NCBI GenBank assembly: GCA_025060555.1
Contig: JANXBC010000030.1
Location: forward strand, 1-13,517
Direction: 5' to 3'
DNA: 13,517 bases
Source of the DNA: Candidatus Bipolaricaulota bacterium
GTDB lineage: Bacteria > Bipolaricaulota > Bipolaricaulia > Bipolaricaulales > Bipolaricaulaceae
Part shown: positions 1 to 7,829 of the stretch, one piece after another
Numbering within the stretch: position 1 is the first letter of the stretch
Layout of the letters: each line of letters begins with the position of its first letter
Program-made: the position numbers and the translations under genes
Notes under the pieces: model-generated
Seen by the model: the letters and a program-made list of their open reading frames with translations, nothing else
Databases searched by the model: none
Told to the model about the DNA's origin: nothing

Positions 1-558
1 ACGGCCGAGGACTTCCAGACCTCGGTGGAGATCCACATCGTGCAAGGGGAGCGCAAGATGGCCGCGGACAACAAGTCCCTGGGGCGCTTTGTGCTCTCGG
101 GGATCCCGCCGGCCCCCCGCGGCGTCCCCCAAATCGACGTGACCTTCCGCATTGACGCCGACGGCATCCTCCACGTGACCGCCCGCGACCGCGCCACCGG
201 GAAGTCCGCCTCCATCACCATCAAGGACACGTCGCGTCTCTCCCCGGAGGAGATCGAGCGCATGCGCAAGGAAGCTGAGCAATATGCGGAGGAGGATCGC
301 CGCCGGTTGGAGCTCGCGGAAGCCCGCAACCAAGCGGACAACCTCATCTATGCTGTGGAGAAATCCCTTGGGGAACTAGGGGACAAGCTTGAACCTGAGA
401 AGCGCCGCAAAGTGGAGGAAGCTATCAAGAACCTGCGAGAAAAAATGTCTCAAGGCAGTGCTGGGGCCATTCGTGCTGCCATGGAAGAGCTGAAGAAGGT
501 TGCGGGCGAGGTGGCGGCAGAGTTATATCGCCGGGCCGGTGAGGGCGTTTCCGGGTGA
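1..558 (+). CDS. dnaK: Molecular chaperone DnaK (Hsp70), C-terminal part, 5' truncated by window edge
   Basis: The reading frame is open from base 1 and ends with TGA at 556-558; about 185 codons are visible. The visible part is the end of the substrate-binding beta-sandwich (motifs VEIHIVQGER, ADNKSLGRF and GIPPAPRGVPQI are near-invariant in bacterial DnaK) followed by the helical lid (LSPEEIERM, EARNQADNLIY). DnaK is a cytoplasmic ATP-dependent chaperone that works with DnaJ and GrpE. The nucleotide-binding domain lies upstream of the window. The tail is short and ends GEGVSG rather than in the acidic, disordered tail of many DnaK proteins. The stop codon overlaps the dnaJ start by one base (TGATG), so the two are very probably one operon with coupled translation. 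A GTG at 25 is internal and not a real start. Confidence 0.97.
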   Translation, partial: TAEDFQTSVEIHIVQGERKMAADNKSLGRFVLSGIPPAPRGVPQIDVTFRIDADGILHVTARDRATGKSASITIKDTSRLSPEEIERMRKEAEQYAEEDRRRLELAEARNQADNLIYAVEKSLGELGDKLEPEKRRKVEEAIKNLREKMSQGSAGAIRAAMEELKKVAGEVAAELYRRAGEGVSG

Positions 559-1682
559 TGAAAATGCCCCCTGAGGACTACTACGAAATCTTAGGGGTTC
601 CACGTAACGCTACCCAAGAAGAGATAAAACGCGCCTTCCGCCGGCTCGCCAAACAATACCACCCCGACGTCTACAAAGGCGACAAGAAGGAGGCGGAGCG
701 GAAGTTCCGCAAGATCGCCGAGGCCTACGAGGTGCTTTCGGACCCGGTGAAGCGGGCCCAATACGACCGCTTTGGGCACGTCGGGCCGGAGCAGAGCGTG
801 GACTTCGGGCCTGAAGGATTCCGCCGCACCCGCGAGGCCTTCGAGGAGTTCTTCGGCCCCTCCGCGTTCGAGGAGATCTTCAACCTCTTCTTTGGGGAAG
901 GCCGCCGAACACGCACGGTCAGCCGAGCTCAGCGGGGGGAAGACCTGGAATACCGCGTACGCCTCACCCTGGAGGACGCTGCGTTTGGCACAAATCTTCG
1001 CGTTTCCACCCCCCGTTACGAAGTCTGTAAAAAATGTGGGGGGAATGGACTTCATCCGGGCACCGGGCTCAAAGCCTGCCCCACCTGCCGCGGCACCGGC
1101 CGCATTGAGTACCGCCAGTTCTCCATGTTCGGGACGTTCGTCAACGTGCGTGTCTGTCCCGAGTGCCAAGGTGTGGGGCAGACACCGGAGTCGCCATGTT
1201 TGGAGTGCCGTGGCAGTGGTCGTGTGCGCGAACGGGCAGAGATCAATTTAGAAATACCCGCCGGGGTAGAAGATGGGGCTCACCTCATCTTTTGGGGCAT
1301 GGGTAACGCCGGGGTAGCCGGAGGGCCAAGAGGTGATCTCCACGTTGTTGTGGAAATCCAACCCCATCCCATCTTCGCCCGCCAAGGGCAGGACCTTTGG
1401 GTGGAGGTGCCGGTGCACTATGGCACCTTGGTCTTGGGAGGGAAGATTCGTGTGCCCACGTTAAGCGGGGAGGAAGAAATCGAGGTTCCTCCTGGCACGG
1501 ATCCTGAGGAAATATTGGTGCTACGCGGTCGGGGCCTTCCAGGAGCCAATGGCCGCGGTGACCTCAAGGTGAAATTGCGCGTATTTATCCCCAAAAAGAT
1601 CGGCCGTGAAGAGCGCCGACTTCTTGCGGCCTTTACAGAGAGGCTCTCCCCTCCAGACCCGCCGCGCCGGCCAGAGCTTTAG
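558..1682 (+). CDS. dnaJ: Chaperone protein DnaJ (Hsp40), complete
   Basis: Type I J-protein of about 374 residues, the usual family length. It is the cytoplasmic co-chaperone that stimulates DnaK ATP hydrolysis. The order is: J domain (residues about 7-72, with the HPD motif at 35-37); a linker at 73-115; four zinc-binding CxxCxGxG repeats (Cys pairs at about 157/160, 174/177, 200/203, 214/217, all intact); and a C-terminal peptide-binding domain (IPAGVEDG, GRGDLHV). The linker has only a few Gly and Phe residues and is not a classical G/F-rich segment. The start is ambiguous: ATG 558 overlaps the dnaK stop, while ATG 564 has a GGTGAT motif just upstream and gives a more typical N-terminus; GTG 555 is also in frame. 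The last 50 bp overlap the end of the convergent ABC ATPase gene. Confidence 0.97.
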   Translation: MKMPPEDYYEILGVPRNATQEEIKRAFRRLAKQYHPDVYKGDKKEAERKFRKIAEAYEVLSDPVKRAQYDRFGHVGPEQSVDFGPEGFRRTREAFEEFFGPSAFEEIFNLFFGEGRRTRTVSRAQRGEDLEYRVRLTLEDAAFGTNLRVSTPRYEVCKKCGGNGLHPGTGLKACPTCRGTGRIEYRQFSMFGTFVNVRVCPECQGVGQTPESPCLECRGSGRVRERAEINLEIPAGVEDGAHLIFWGMGNAGVAGGPRGDLHVVVEIQPHPIFARQGQDLWVEVPVHYGTLVLGGKIRVPTLSGEEEIEVPPGTDPEEILVLRGRGLPGANGRGDLKVKLRVFIPKKIGREERRLLAAFTERLSPPDPPRRPEL

Positions 1683-2787
1683 GAACGTTCCCGCCGTCTG
1701 GTAGGGTGAAAACGTGTATCTTCGAAGGGTTTACAAACAGTGTAACGGCCTCGCCCGGCCGCAATAAGCTTCCCTCCCATTTTGCAGTTATCTTGAAGCC
1801 TGCGCTCAAAGCATGGAGAACAGCGCTGTCCCCCATGGGCTCAAGGAGGTCGACGGTCGCGGAGATGCGCAGGTCTGTAGGGGAAGAGGGTCGCCCGCTA
1901 ATATCCGCGGGGCGAATGCCGAGCATCACTTTAGTGTTGGGGGCAAGGCTTTTGCCAAGCTGCAAAGCCTCCACGCGCACCTTGAAAACCCCCGCGTCCA
2001 CCCACATGGCCCCTTCCTGCGGCATGACGTTTCCCTCCACGAGGTTCATGGGTGGGGAGCCAATGAAGCTAGCCACAAAGAGGTTGCTGGGCTTCTCGTA
2101 CAATTCCTGGGGGCTCCCTTTTTGTTCGATCTTCCCATTCTTGAGGAGCACGATCTGGTCTGCCAAAGTTAGGGCCTCAGTTTGGTCGTGCGTCACATAG
2201 ATCATCGTGGCGTGTAGCTGCCGTTGGATGCGCTTGAGCTCGTACCGCACCTGTACGCGAAGCTGTGCATCGAGGTTTCCCAGCGGCTCATCGAGGAGAA
2301 ACACCGTGGGTTGGCGGACCAAAGCGCGGCCCAGGGCTACGCGCTGGCGCTGCCCGCCGGAAAGCTGTGCCGGCCGACGGTTAAGGAGCTCCGTGATCCC
2401 CAGCATCTCCGCCACCGATTGCACCCGCGTCTCGATCTCTTTTCGTGGCAGGCCTTGGCACTCCAAAGGAAACGCGAGGTTCTCGCGCACAGTCAGGTTG
2501 GGATAAAGGGCGTATTCCTGAAAGACCATGGCGATGTTTCTATCCTGGGGGCGCACGAAGATGTTTTTCTCCGCTGAAGTAACGACTTTATCCCCGATGA
2601 CGATCTCGCCCGCGCCTGGGCGGATCAGGCCAGCGATACACTGGAGAATCGTAGTTTTTCCGCATCCAGAGGGTCCCAAGAGTACGCAAAACTCTCCATC
2701 GCCGACGGAGAAAGAAACGTGATCCACAGCCACAGTTCGGCCGCGGTGATAGGAAACAAACAGGTTTCTTACAGTTACTGATGCCAT
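1633..2787 (-). CDS. Sugar ABC transporter ATP-binding protein (MalK/UgpC/MsmX-type)
   Basis: This is the cytoplasmic ATPase subunit that powers a CUT1-type carbohydrate importer. In 384 residues it has Walker A GPSGCGKT (38-45), the Q-loop Gln (about 90, FQEYALYPN), the ABC signature LSGGQ (142-146), Walker B with catalytic Glu (FLLDEP, about 163-168), a D-loop (GNLDAQLR), the H-loop His (about 200, VTHDQTEA), and a C-terminal TOBE-like regulatory region from about 240. An in-frame ATG at 2925 would lie inside the upstream permease gene. The start at 2787 is chosen because it has a GGGAGG SD about 6 nt upstream and begins at the conserved N-terminus (MASVTVRNL). It is the last gene of the block, 20 bp after the permease. 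Its last ~17 codons overlap the 3' end of dnaJ on the other strand and add a tail beyond the usual end. The MsmX-like type can serve more than one importer, so the exact sugar cannot be read from it. Confidence 0.95.
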   Translation of the reverse strand: MASVTVRNLFVSYHRGRTVAVDHVSFSVGDGEFCVLLGPSGCGKTTILQCIAGLIRPGAGEIVIGDKVVTSAEKNIFVRPQDRNIAMVFQEYALYPNLTVRENLAFPLECQGLPRKEIETRVQSVAEMLGITELLNRRPAQLSGGQRQRVALGRALVRQPTVFLLDEPLGNLDAQLRVQVRYELKRIQRQLHATMIYVTHDQTEALTLADQIVLLKNGKIEQKGSPQELYEKPSNLFVASFIGSPPMNLVEGNVMPQEGAMWVDAGVFKVRVEALQLGKSLAPNTKVMLGIRPADISGRPSSPTDLRISATVDLLEPMGDSAVLHALSAGFKITAKWEGSLLRPGEAVTLFVNPSKIHVFTLPDGGNVPKALAGAAGLEGRASL

Positions 2788-2807
2788 ATTGCCTCCCTCT
2801 CTTTGGC

Positions 2808-3629
2808 TCAAACGGCGGTTACCGCGCCAGCCATATACCCACGCACGAGGTAGCGCCCAAGGAAGATGTACACGATCAACACTGGGAGAGTGAGAAGAAG
2901 GGATCCAGCCATTTGGATATTCCATTGGGCAGCCAAGGTCCCCACCAGATTGTTGAGCGCCACCGTAGCGGGCATCGAGCGCGGGCCACCAAGGACAAGG
3001 CCGAAAAGGAGCTCATTCCAGATGGAGGTGAACTGGAAAATCAATATGGTAACGGTGGCCAGCTTGGTGCTGGGAAATACCACCTTCCAGTAAAACCGCC
3101 ATGGGCCGCTGCCGTCGGTCACGGCTTGGCGGACCAAAGCCTTCGGCACTTCAGAATAAAACGTTTTGAACATCACAGCGCACATGGGGATTCCGTAGGC
3201 CGTATGCGCCAAAACAATTCCGCCGATCGTGTCATAAAGCCTTAGCGTGCGGATAGTTTGGAAAAGGGGGATTAAGATGGCTTGGAATGGCAAGAATATG
3301 CCGGCTGCAAGTAACAAAAACACGAGATTGGCCCCGCGAAAGCTGTATAGCGCCAAAGCGTACCCGCAAATGGCCCCCAGCCCCACCGACCCCAATGTTC
3401 CACCGAGGGTGATCAATACGCTATTCAGCAGCGCGCGCTTCAGATAATTAAAAGCGTTGATGTACCCCGCGGCGGTGGGACGCTGGGGCCAAGCGATGGG
3501 GGAGGTAAGATCGATCTCCTCGTCCGTTTTCAGGGAGGTGGTCAATGCTCCCCAAAGAGGTAGAAGGTAAAGCGCGGTTACCGTCAAAAGCAATGCCAGC
3601 ACCACAACTTTGCTCAACAAGCCCCTCAT
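2808..3629 (-). CDS. Sugar ABC transporter permease, MalG-type (CUT1 inner-membrane subunit)
   Basis: Integral membrane subunit of a carbohydrate importer, 273 residues, with six hydrophobic segments expected and the first near residues 8-30. The EAA loop that docks on the ATPase is seen around AVTDGSGPWRFYWKVVFP. The central Gly and the terminal Pro of the motif are kept, but the leading Glu-Ala-Ala is replaced by Arg-Gln-Ala. The C-terminal GRYLVRGYMAGAV matches the standard MalG ending (QRYFVxGLxAGAVKG-like). Its start codon overlaps the stop of the upstream permease (ATGA, 3626-3629), and an AGGAGA SD lies about 8 nt upstream within that gene. It would pair with the MalF-type permease next door to form the heterodimeric channel. 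Confidence 0.95.
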   Translation of the reverse strand: MRGLLSKVVVLALLLTVTALYLLPLWGALTTSLKTDEEIDLTSPIAWPQRPTAAGYINAFNYLKRALLNSVLITLGGTLGSVGLGAICGYALALYSFRGANLVFLLLAAGIFLPFQAILIPLFQTIRTLRLYDTIGGIVLAHTAYGIPMCAVMFKTFYSEVPKALVRQAVTDGSGPWRFYWKVVFPSTKLATVTILIFQFTSIWNELLFGLVLGGPRSMPATVALNNLVGTLAAQWNIQMAGSLLLTLPVLIVYIFLGRYLVRGYMAGAVTAV

Positions 3630-4561
3630 TGTGCAGCTCTCCTATGCATTACGTAGAGGTACGGCAGAATGAGGATCAGGGTCAGGCCAAGGAGGACATT
3701 GGCGATCGCCGAGGCATACGCGAAACGCGTGGCCTGGAAAGCTTCCTTATACATCATGATGGAAAGCGTATGCGAGGCATAACCCGGTCCACCGCCGGTG
3801 AGGACCCAAATGAAGTCAAACGCCCGCAGAGCATACATCATGATGACGATGACCACAGTCATGACCGCCCCTTTAAGCTGGGGGATGATGATCCGTCGAT
3901 AAATGCGCACTCTTGAAGCCCCTTCCAACAAAGCCGCTTTGATCTGGACCTCAGGTATTGCGCGGATCCCCGCGAGCAAGACCAAAGCAGCGTACCCGGA
4001 GAATTGCCAAACCAAAGCCAGGATGATCGCGTACATCACAGTCTCCTGACTTGTGTGCCACATCGCTTGCCATTGGCTAAAGCCAAGCTGGCGAAGCACA
4101 GTGTTCAGGATCCCTTTGGACGGGTTATACATCCACGCCCAGATCGTCCCGGTCACCACAAAGGAGAGAGCATAGGGGAGGAGAAGGAGGTTCCTAAATA
4201 TCCCCATGCCGCGGAGATTCTGGTCGAGCAATACGGCGAGAAAAAAACCGATCACGATGCAAAGGGGAATGGTGAGGAAAAGGAGCACCGTATTCTTTAA
4301 GGCGGTGAGGAAAATCGGGCTGCCAAATAGGCGCGAGTAGTTTTGCAACCCATAAAAGACGTACGTGGGCGTCAACCCTCGCCAGTTTGTGAAGGAGACC
4401 CAAGTGTTCCAAAGGAGGCCGCCGTACACAAAGTACCCCACCAAACCAAGGGGCAAAGCCAAGATCAAGAAGGGGTGGCGGGAAAGGAACGCCCTCACCC
4501 CTCTCTCCCTGTCCACCGGCATGCGAGAGCTGTCCATCCCCGTCACCCCCTCCTTCTTCAT
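3626..4561 (-). CDS. Sugar ABC transporter permease, MalF/UgpA-type (CUT1 inner-membrane subunit)
   Basis: Membrane subunit of 311 residues with about six predicted transmembrane segments: the first follows a short charged N-terminus (HPFLILALPLGLVGYFVY) and the last is near the C-terminus (NVLLGLTLILILPYLYV). The EAA loop is AALLEGASRVRIYRRIIIP, close to consensus for this family. The conserved LTGGGPGYASHTL segment is typical of MalF/UgpA permeases. Two starts are possible. ATG 4561 overlaps the stop of the upstream GH3 gene (ATGA, 4558-4561) but has no good SD. ATG 4537 (MDSSRMPV) is preceded by AAGGAGG about 11 nt upstream and would give 303 residues. Both keep the whole membrane domain. 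The overlaps on both sides show tight operon structure with the GH3 and the second permease. Confidence 0.94.
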   Translation of the reverse strand: MKKEGVTGMDSSRMPVDRERGVRAFLSRHPFLILALPLGLVGYFVYGGLLWNTWVSFTNWRGLTPTYVFYGLQNYSRLFGSPIFLTALKNTVLLFLTIPLCIVIGFFLAVLLDQNLRGMGIFRNLLLLPYALSFVVTGTIWAWMYNPSKGILNTVLRQLGFSQWQAMWHTSQETVMYAIILALVWQFSGYAALVLLAGIRAIPEVQIKAALLEGASRVRIYRRIIIPQLKGAVMTVVIVIMMYALRAFDFIWVLTGGGPGYASHTLSIMMYKEAFQATRFAYASAIANVLLGLTLILILPYLYVMHRRAAQ

Positions 4562-6477
4562 CGCCCGTAACTTAGGCCAAAACCTCGGTCGTAAAGCGGG
4601 TCGACGATGTCAGAGGGCAGGTCGCTGCGTTGATTACGTATCTGGTCCATGTTGCGCGGAAGCTGGATAGGAAGTTTGCCTTGCGGGTTCACAAGGCCAA
4701 ATAAGGTCTCGGCGATAGCCTGGGCCCCTTGGGTTCCCGGCAAGTAGGCGATGAGGATGGCGGAAGCGTTCTCGGCGCACCAAGTCAGGATGTAAGGACG
4801 CGCCAGGAGAACTACAACGACAAGAGGGGTTCCAGTCTCGTGGATGGCTTCCAGGAGTTTTTGCTGGGAAGAGGTGAGCTCCAAGGCGCTGGCCCCCCAT
4901 GGAGGATTATGCATGTACGCTGGCTCCCCTATCACTACGATAGCTACATCGCTGTCCGCGGCGAGGGTTTTGGCCTCCTCAGGATCCTCGGCCACATATT
5001 GCACGCGGCAAGTTTCGCCGGCCAGGGCCTTTACCGCCTCGACGATCGTGAGCCCATTCTGTTTTGCGGTCCAACCGCCTGTGATGCTGTCGACATCCCC
5101 GGCGCGTGCACCGGCAATGAGGATGGAATCGACATTTTTGAGGGGCAAAATCCCGTCGTTCTTCACAAGCGTCATGGATCGCCGGGCAGCCGCCAAGGAA
5201 AGGGCCTGATGTTCAGGGCATCCCACGACTTTTTCAGCGTAAGCCGGGTCCACATACGGGTTTTCGAAGATCCCCAGTGTGAATTTGGCCCAGAGAATGC
5301 GCCGGACAGCATCATCGATGCGCGCAGCCCGGATCTTCCCCTCTTCTACTAAGCGGACGACATCCGTTATATCGCGGGGAGAGGCACCCCCCACGGCGTC
5401 CACCTCAGCCCGCTCGATGCCGATGATCAGAGCCTCGTCGTTGGAGATCTCCTGTCCCCAAAACATCCCGGCCTGGCGAATGCCGAATTGCATTCCCCAG
5501 TCGGTGGTGATGAGGCCGGTGAACCCCAAGCTTTGGCGAAGCAAGTCTTGCAAAGTCTTTCGAGAGCCCAACGCAGCCATGGTGTCCAAAGCCATGGGGA
5601 TGCTGTAATAGGGCATAACGCTTGCCACTCCCGCCTCAATTGCGGCCTTGAACGGCAGAAGATGGAGAGCGAGGGTTTCCGAGGTGGACACGATGGGGGC
5701 CATATCCACCCCCTCCATTTGCGGTCCAGCACCCGGGAAATGTTTGACACAGGCAATGACAGATCCCTTGTTCAATGTCTGGCCGTTTTGATAGGCTTCT
5801 ACGTACAGGCGCACGAATTCCGCGGCGAACTCCGGATCCTCCCCTGGGCATTCGTAGACGCGGCCCCAGCGCGGCTCGGTAGCTAAGTCCGCGTTTGGGG
5901 AAAGCGTCATCCGCACCCCTACCGCTAAATGCTCCTCGCGGGAGGCCTCCACCAGGGCGCGCACCAGCGCCAAATCGCCGATGGCAGCCAACCCGATGTT
6001 CTGGGGGTAGACAAGCCCTCCGTTCACGTAACTTAAGCCATGGATAGAGTCCATGCTTATCACAATTGGTATGCCAAGGCGCGACTGCTCGCACCATTCC
6101 TGCAGTTTGTTCATGGCTTCCGCAGCGGCGCGGGCGCTGGGCAAATCCCGCACAAGTACAAACCCAATCTGCAAGTCACGGCACCACTTCTCCATGAACG
6201 GCGGCGGCGAGCCATCGGGACGAGGAATGAATGTGGGATGCATCATCTGCGCCACCTTCTCGGCAAGGGTCATTCGGGAGAGCAGGTCTTCCACCCTTTC
6301 TTCCACCGGCCGGCGCCAGTCCTCGTAGACGTCGAGTTGCCCGTTGGCGTTGAGGTCTCGGAAAAGAAGGCCATCCACCTGCAAAAGGGGCTTATGGCGA
6401 GCCTGCACGAGCGGCTGCTCTGCCGCCGCAGCGGTGAGGAAGACCAAAAAGAACGCCAAAATTTTCGCCAGGCGCAT
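4558..6477 (-). CDS. Secreted glycoside hydrolase family 3 protein (beta-glucosidase-like), copy 1
   Basis: This 639-residue protein begins with a Sec signal peptide (MRLAKILAFFLVFLTAAAA, cleavage expected near residues 19-20). It is followed by an EF-hand-like calcium loop (D41-x-N43-x-N45-G46-xx-D49-xx-E52, then DW), a GH3 TIM-barrel domain and an alpha/beta C-terminal domain. GH3 enzymes are retaining exo-beta-glycosidases. The nucleophile Asp is D326 in TTDWG, and the substrate-binding KHFPGAG motif is at about 245-251. In the C-terminal domain the usual acid/base Glu segment reads GEPAYMHNPPWG, without an obvious Glu in the expected place. The start is supported by a GGAGGG SD 5 nt upstream. 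The gene sits 9 bp after the solute-binding protein gene and overlaps the permease start, so it belongs to the importer operon. Substrate specificity (beta-glucoside, xyloside or other) cannot be fixed from sequence. Confidence 0.93.
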   Translation of the reverse strand: MRLAKILAFFLVFLTAAAAEQPLVQARHKPLLQVDGLLFRDLNANGQLDVYEDWRRPVEERVEDLLSRMTLAEKVAQMMHPTFIPRPDGSPPPFMEKWCRDLQIGFVLVRDLPSARAAAEAMNKLQEWCEQSRLGIPIVISMDSIHGLSYVNGGLVYPQNIGLAAIGDLALVRALVEASREEHLAVGVRMTLSPNADLATEPRWGRVYECPGEDPEFAAEFVRLYVEAYQNGQTLNKGSVIACVKHFPGAGPQMEGVDMAPIVSTSETLALHLLPFKAAIEAGVASVMPYYSIPMALDTMAALGSRKTLQDLLRQSLGFTGLITTDWGMQFGIRQAGMFWGQEISNDEALIIGIERAEVDAVGGASPRDITDVVRLVEEGKIRAARIDDAVRRILWAKFTLGIFENPYVDPAYAEKVVGCPEHQALSLAAARRSMTLVKNDGILPLKNVDSILIAGARAGDVDSITGGWTAKQNGLTIVEAVKALAGETCRVQYVAEDPEEAKTLAADSDVAIVVIGEPAYMHNPPWGASALELTSSQQKLLEAIHETGTPLVVVVLLARPYILTWCAENASAILIAYLPGTQGAQAIAETLFGLVNPQGKLPIQLPRNMDQIRNQRSDLPSDIVDPLYDRGFGLSYGR

Positions 6478-6486
6478 CCTACCCTC

Positions 6487-7803
6487 CTAGCGGACGATGT
6501 CCCAATGCGGTTGAACCCCAGCTTCTTTGAGGGACTGGGCCATGAGTCGGGCATACCGATACACGTCGGGGTCAGAGCTGGTTGTGAAGTCCGTGATCCG
6601 GCTGTGCAGGTCCATAAGCACTTCCCAAGGAAGAGCGGTGCCGTGGGCAAAGCTCGGGTAGACCAAGGTTTCCGGAGACATCAGCTGCTGATAGAAACTC
6701 AGGGTCAGCTCATCGTAGAGGTCAACCGGGAAATCTCGATAGGGAGAGATAGACCCTTTGCGTTGGGTAAAGAGCAGTTGAAGTTCAGGATCGGCGCAGA
6801 GGTAAGCCCAACGTAGGCCATTTTCACGGTTCGGCGAACCCTGTGGTACGACAAAAGTATCGATGCAGACGCCAAACTTGTCGGAAGTGCCGGGAACAGA
6901 AAAAGCCCCGTAGTCCTCCCCGTATTTCCAACCACGGGAGCTAAAGTACGCTTTGATCCAGTCGCCCATGAGGTACATGGCGATATTTCCGGCGTACACT
7001 TCTCCAGCGGTTTCGTACCAAAGTCGGGCGGTGTGGTCGGGGGCAACATAACGCAAAAACTTCTTGTACACGTCCAGTACTTGCGCGATTTCCTCCACGG
7101 AGGCGACGCCGTTGATAAAGTTTTCGTAGATCTGGGGGCTTATGCCCATCATGATCGCCTCAAAGGCGTGCGTCGCCGTCCACCCCTGACGGTCACCAAG
7201 ATCGAGCACGTATTTCCCAGCGGGAAGCTTCTGCGCAAGCTCCTCGCAAAGGGCCCAAAACTCCTCCCAGGTGACCGGCTCATCCGGGGGTTGAACCCCA
7301 TACTCTTGGAAAAGGTGTTTGTTGTACCAAATCACGTTACACTTATGGATTCCAATGGGAACAGCATAGTAGGTGCCTTCAACTTGGCAGAGCTCAGCAA
7401 TGCCGGGGAGAAGTCGCTCGGCAATATTGGCGTAGGCCCAAAGGTCGTTGAGGGAAAGAAGAAGGTTGGAATCGGTGTAAGGCTGGATCTCGAACCCTGG
7501 GTGAGCCTGGAAGGTCTCCGGCGCGTTACCGGTGACCATGAGGATCTTCACTTTCATAACCATAGCGCCGCCAGCACCACCGGGTATGGCGTTGGAGAGA
7601 ACCTGGACATTGGGGTAGCGCGCGCGGAGGATGTCCAAAGCCGCCTCGATTGCTTCCTTTTCTCCTCCCGCAGTCCACCAGTGATAGACGTTCAAAGCCC
7701 CGGCAGCACTGGTATTGTTGAGTATCGCGCTTATGTCCTGGGCGATGACGCAGCTGCCAGCGGCTATGACGCTGACGAGAGCTAGCTTGATGAGACTTCG
7801 CAC
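6487..7803 (-). CDS. Sugar ABC transporter solute-binding protein (glucose/mannose-type, family 1)
   Basis: Extracytoplasmic receptor of a CUT1 importer, 438 residues. The N-terminal signal peptide (MRSLIKLALVSVIAAGSCVIA) fits Sec cleavage after about residue 21; Cys18 is in a poor lipobox context, so a lipoprotein is less likely. The mature N-terminus carries HWWTAGGEKEA (41-51), a motif typical of glucose/mannose-binding proteins of the GtsA/Thermus type. Further family signs are the WYNKHLF and TWEEFW segments, a GDWIKAYF segment, and YPSFAHG near the C-terminus. The start is a GTG with an almost perfect SD (AAGGAGGT, 4 nt upstream). It lies 26 bp after the CBM9-like gene and 9 bp before GH3 copy 1. 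Glucose, mannose or a beta-linked disaccharide are plausible ligands, which is an inference from the motif and the neighbouring glycosidase. Confidence 0.93.
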   Translation of the reverse strand: MRSLIKLALVSVIAAGSCVIAQDISAILNNTSAAGALNVYHWWTAGGEKEAIEAALDILRARYPNVQVLSNAIPGGAGGAMVMKVKILMVTGNAPETFQAHPGFEIQPYTDSNLLLSLNDLWAYANIAERLLPGIAELCQVEGTYYAVPIGIHKCNVIWYNKHLFQEYGVQPPDEPVTWEEFWALCEELAQKLPAGKYVLDLGDRQGWTATHAFEAIMMGISPQIYENFINGVASVEEIAQVLDVYKKFLRYVAPDHTARLWYETAGEVYAGNIAMYLMGDWIKAYFSSRGWKYGEDYGAFSVPGTSDKFGVCIDTFVVPQGSPNRENGLRWAYLCADPELQLLFTQRKGSISPYRDFPVDLYDELTLSFYQQLMSPETLVYPSFAHGTALPWEVLMDLHSRITDFTTSSDPDVYRYARLMAQSLKEAGVQPHWDIVR

Positions 7804-7829
7804 GTTTACCTCCTTAAACTGACGGATGG

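Noticed and set aside
591..1169. 192-codon open frame on the minus strand inside dnaJ
   Set aside because: It lies wholly within a well-conserved dnaJ and gives low-complexity Ala/Gly/Val-rich sequence with no SD; a shadow frame.
1593..1619. Possible terminator for the importer operon: minus-strand stem TCGGC/GCCGA followed by TTTTT
   Set aside because: The stem is only 5-6 bp with a 10-nt loop, and the T-run is explained by the Lys-Lys codons of dnaJ on the other strand.
1652..1699. CCAGAC/GTCTGG inverted repeat at the dnaJ/ABC ATPase junction
   Set aside because: Six-bp arms with a 36-nt loop and no T-run are too weak to call a bidirectional terminator.
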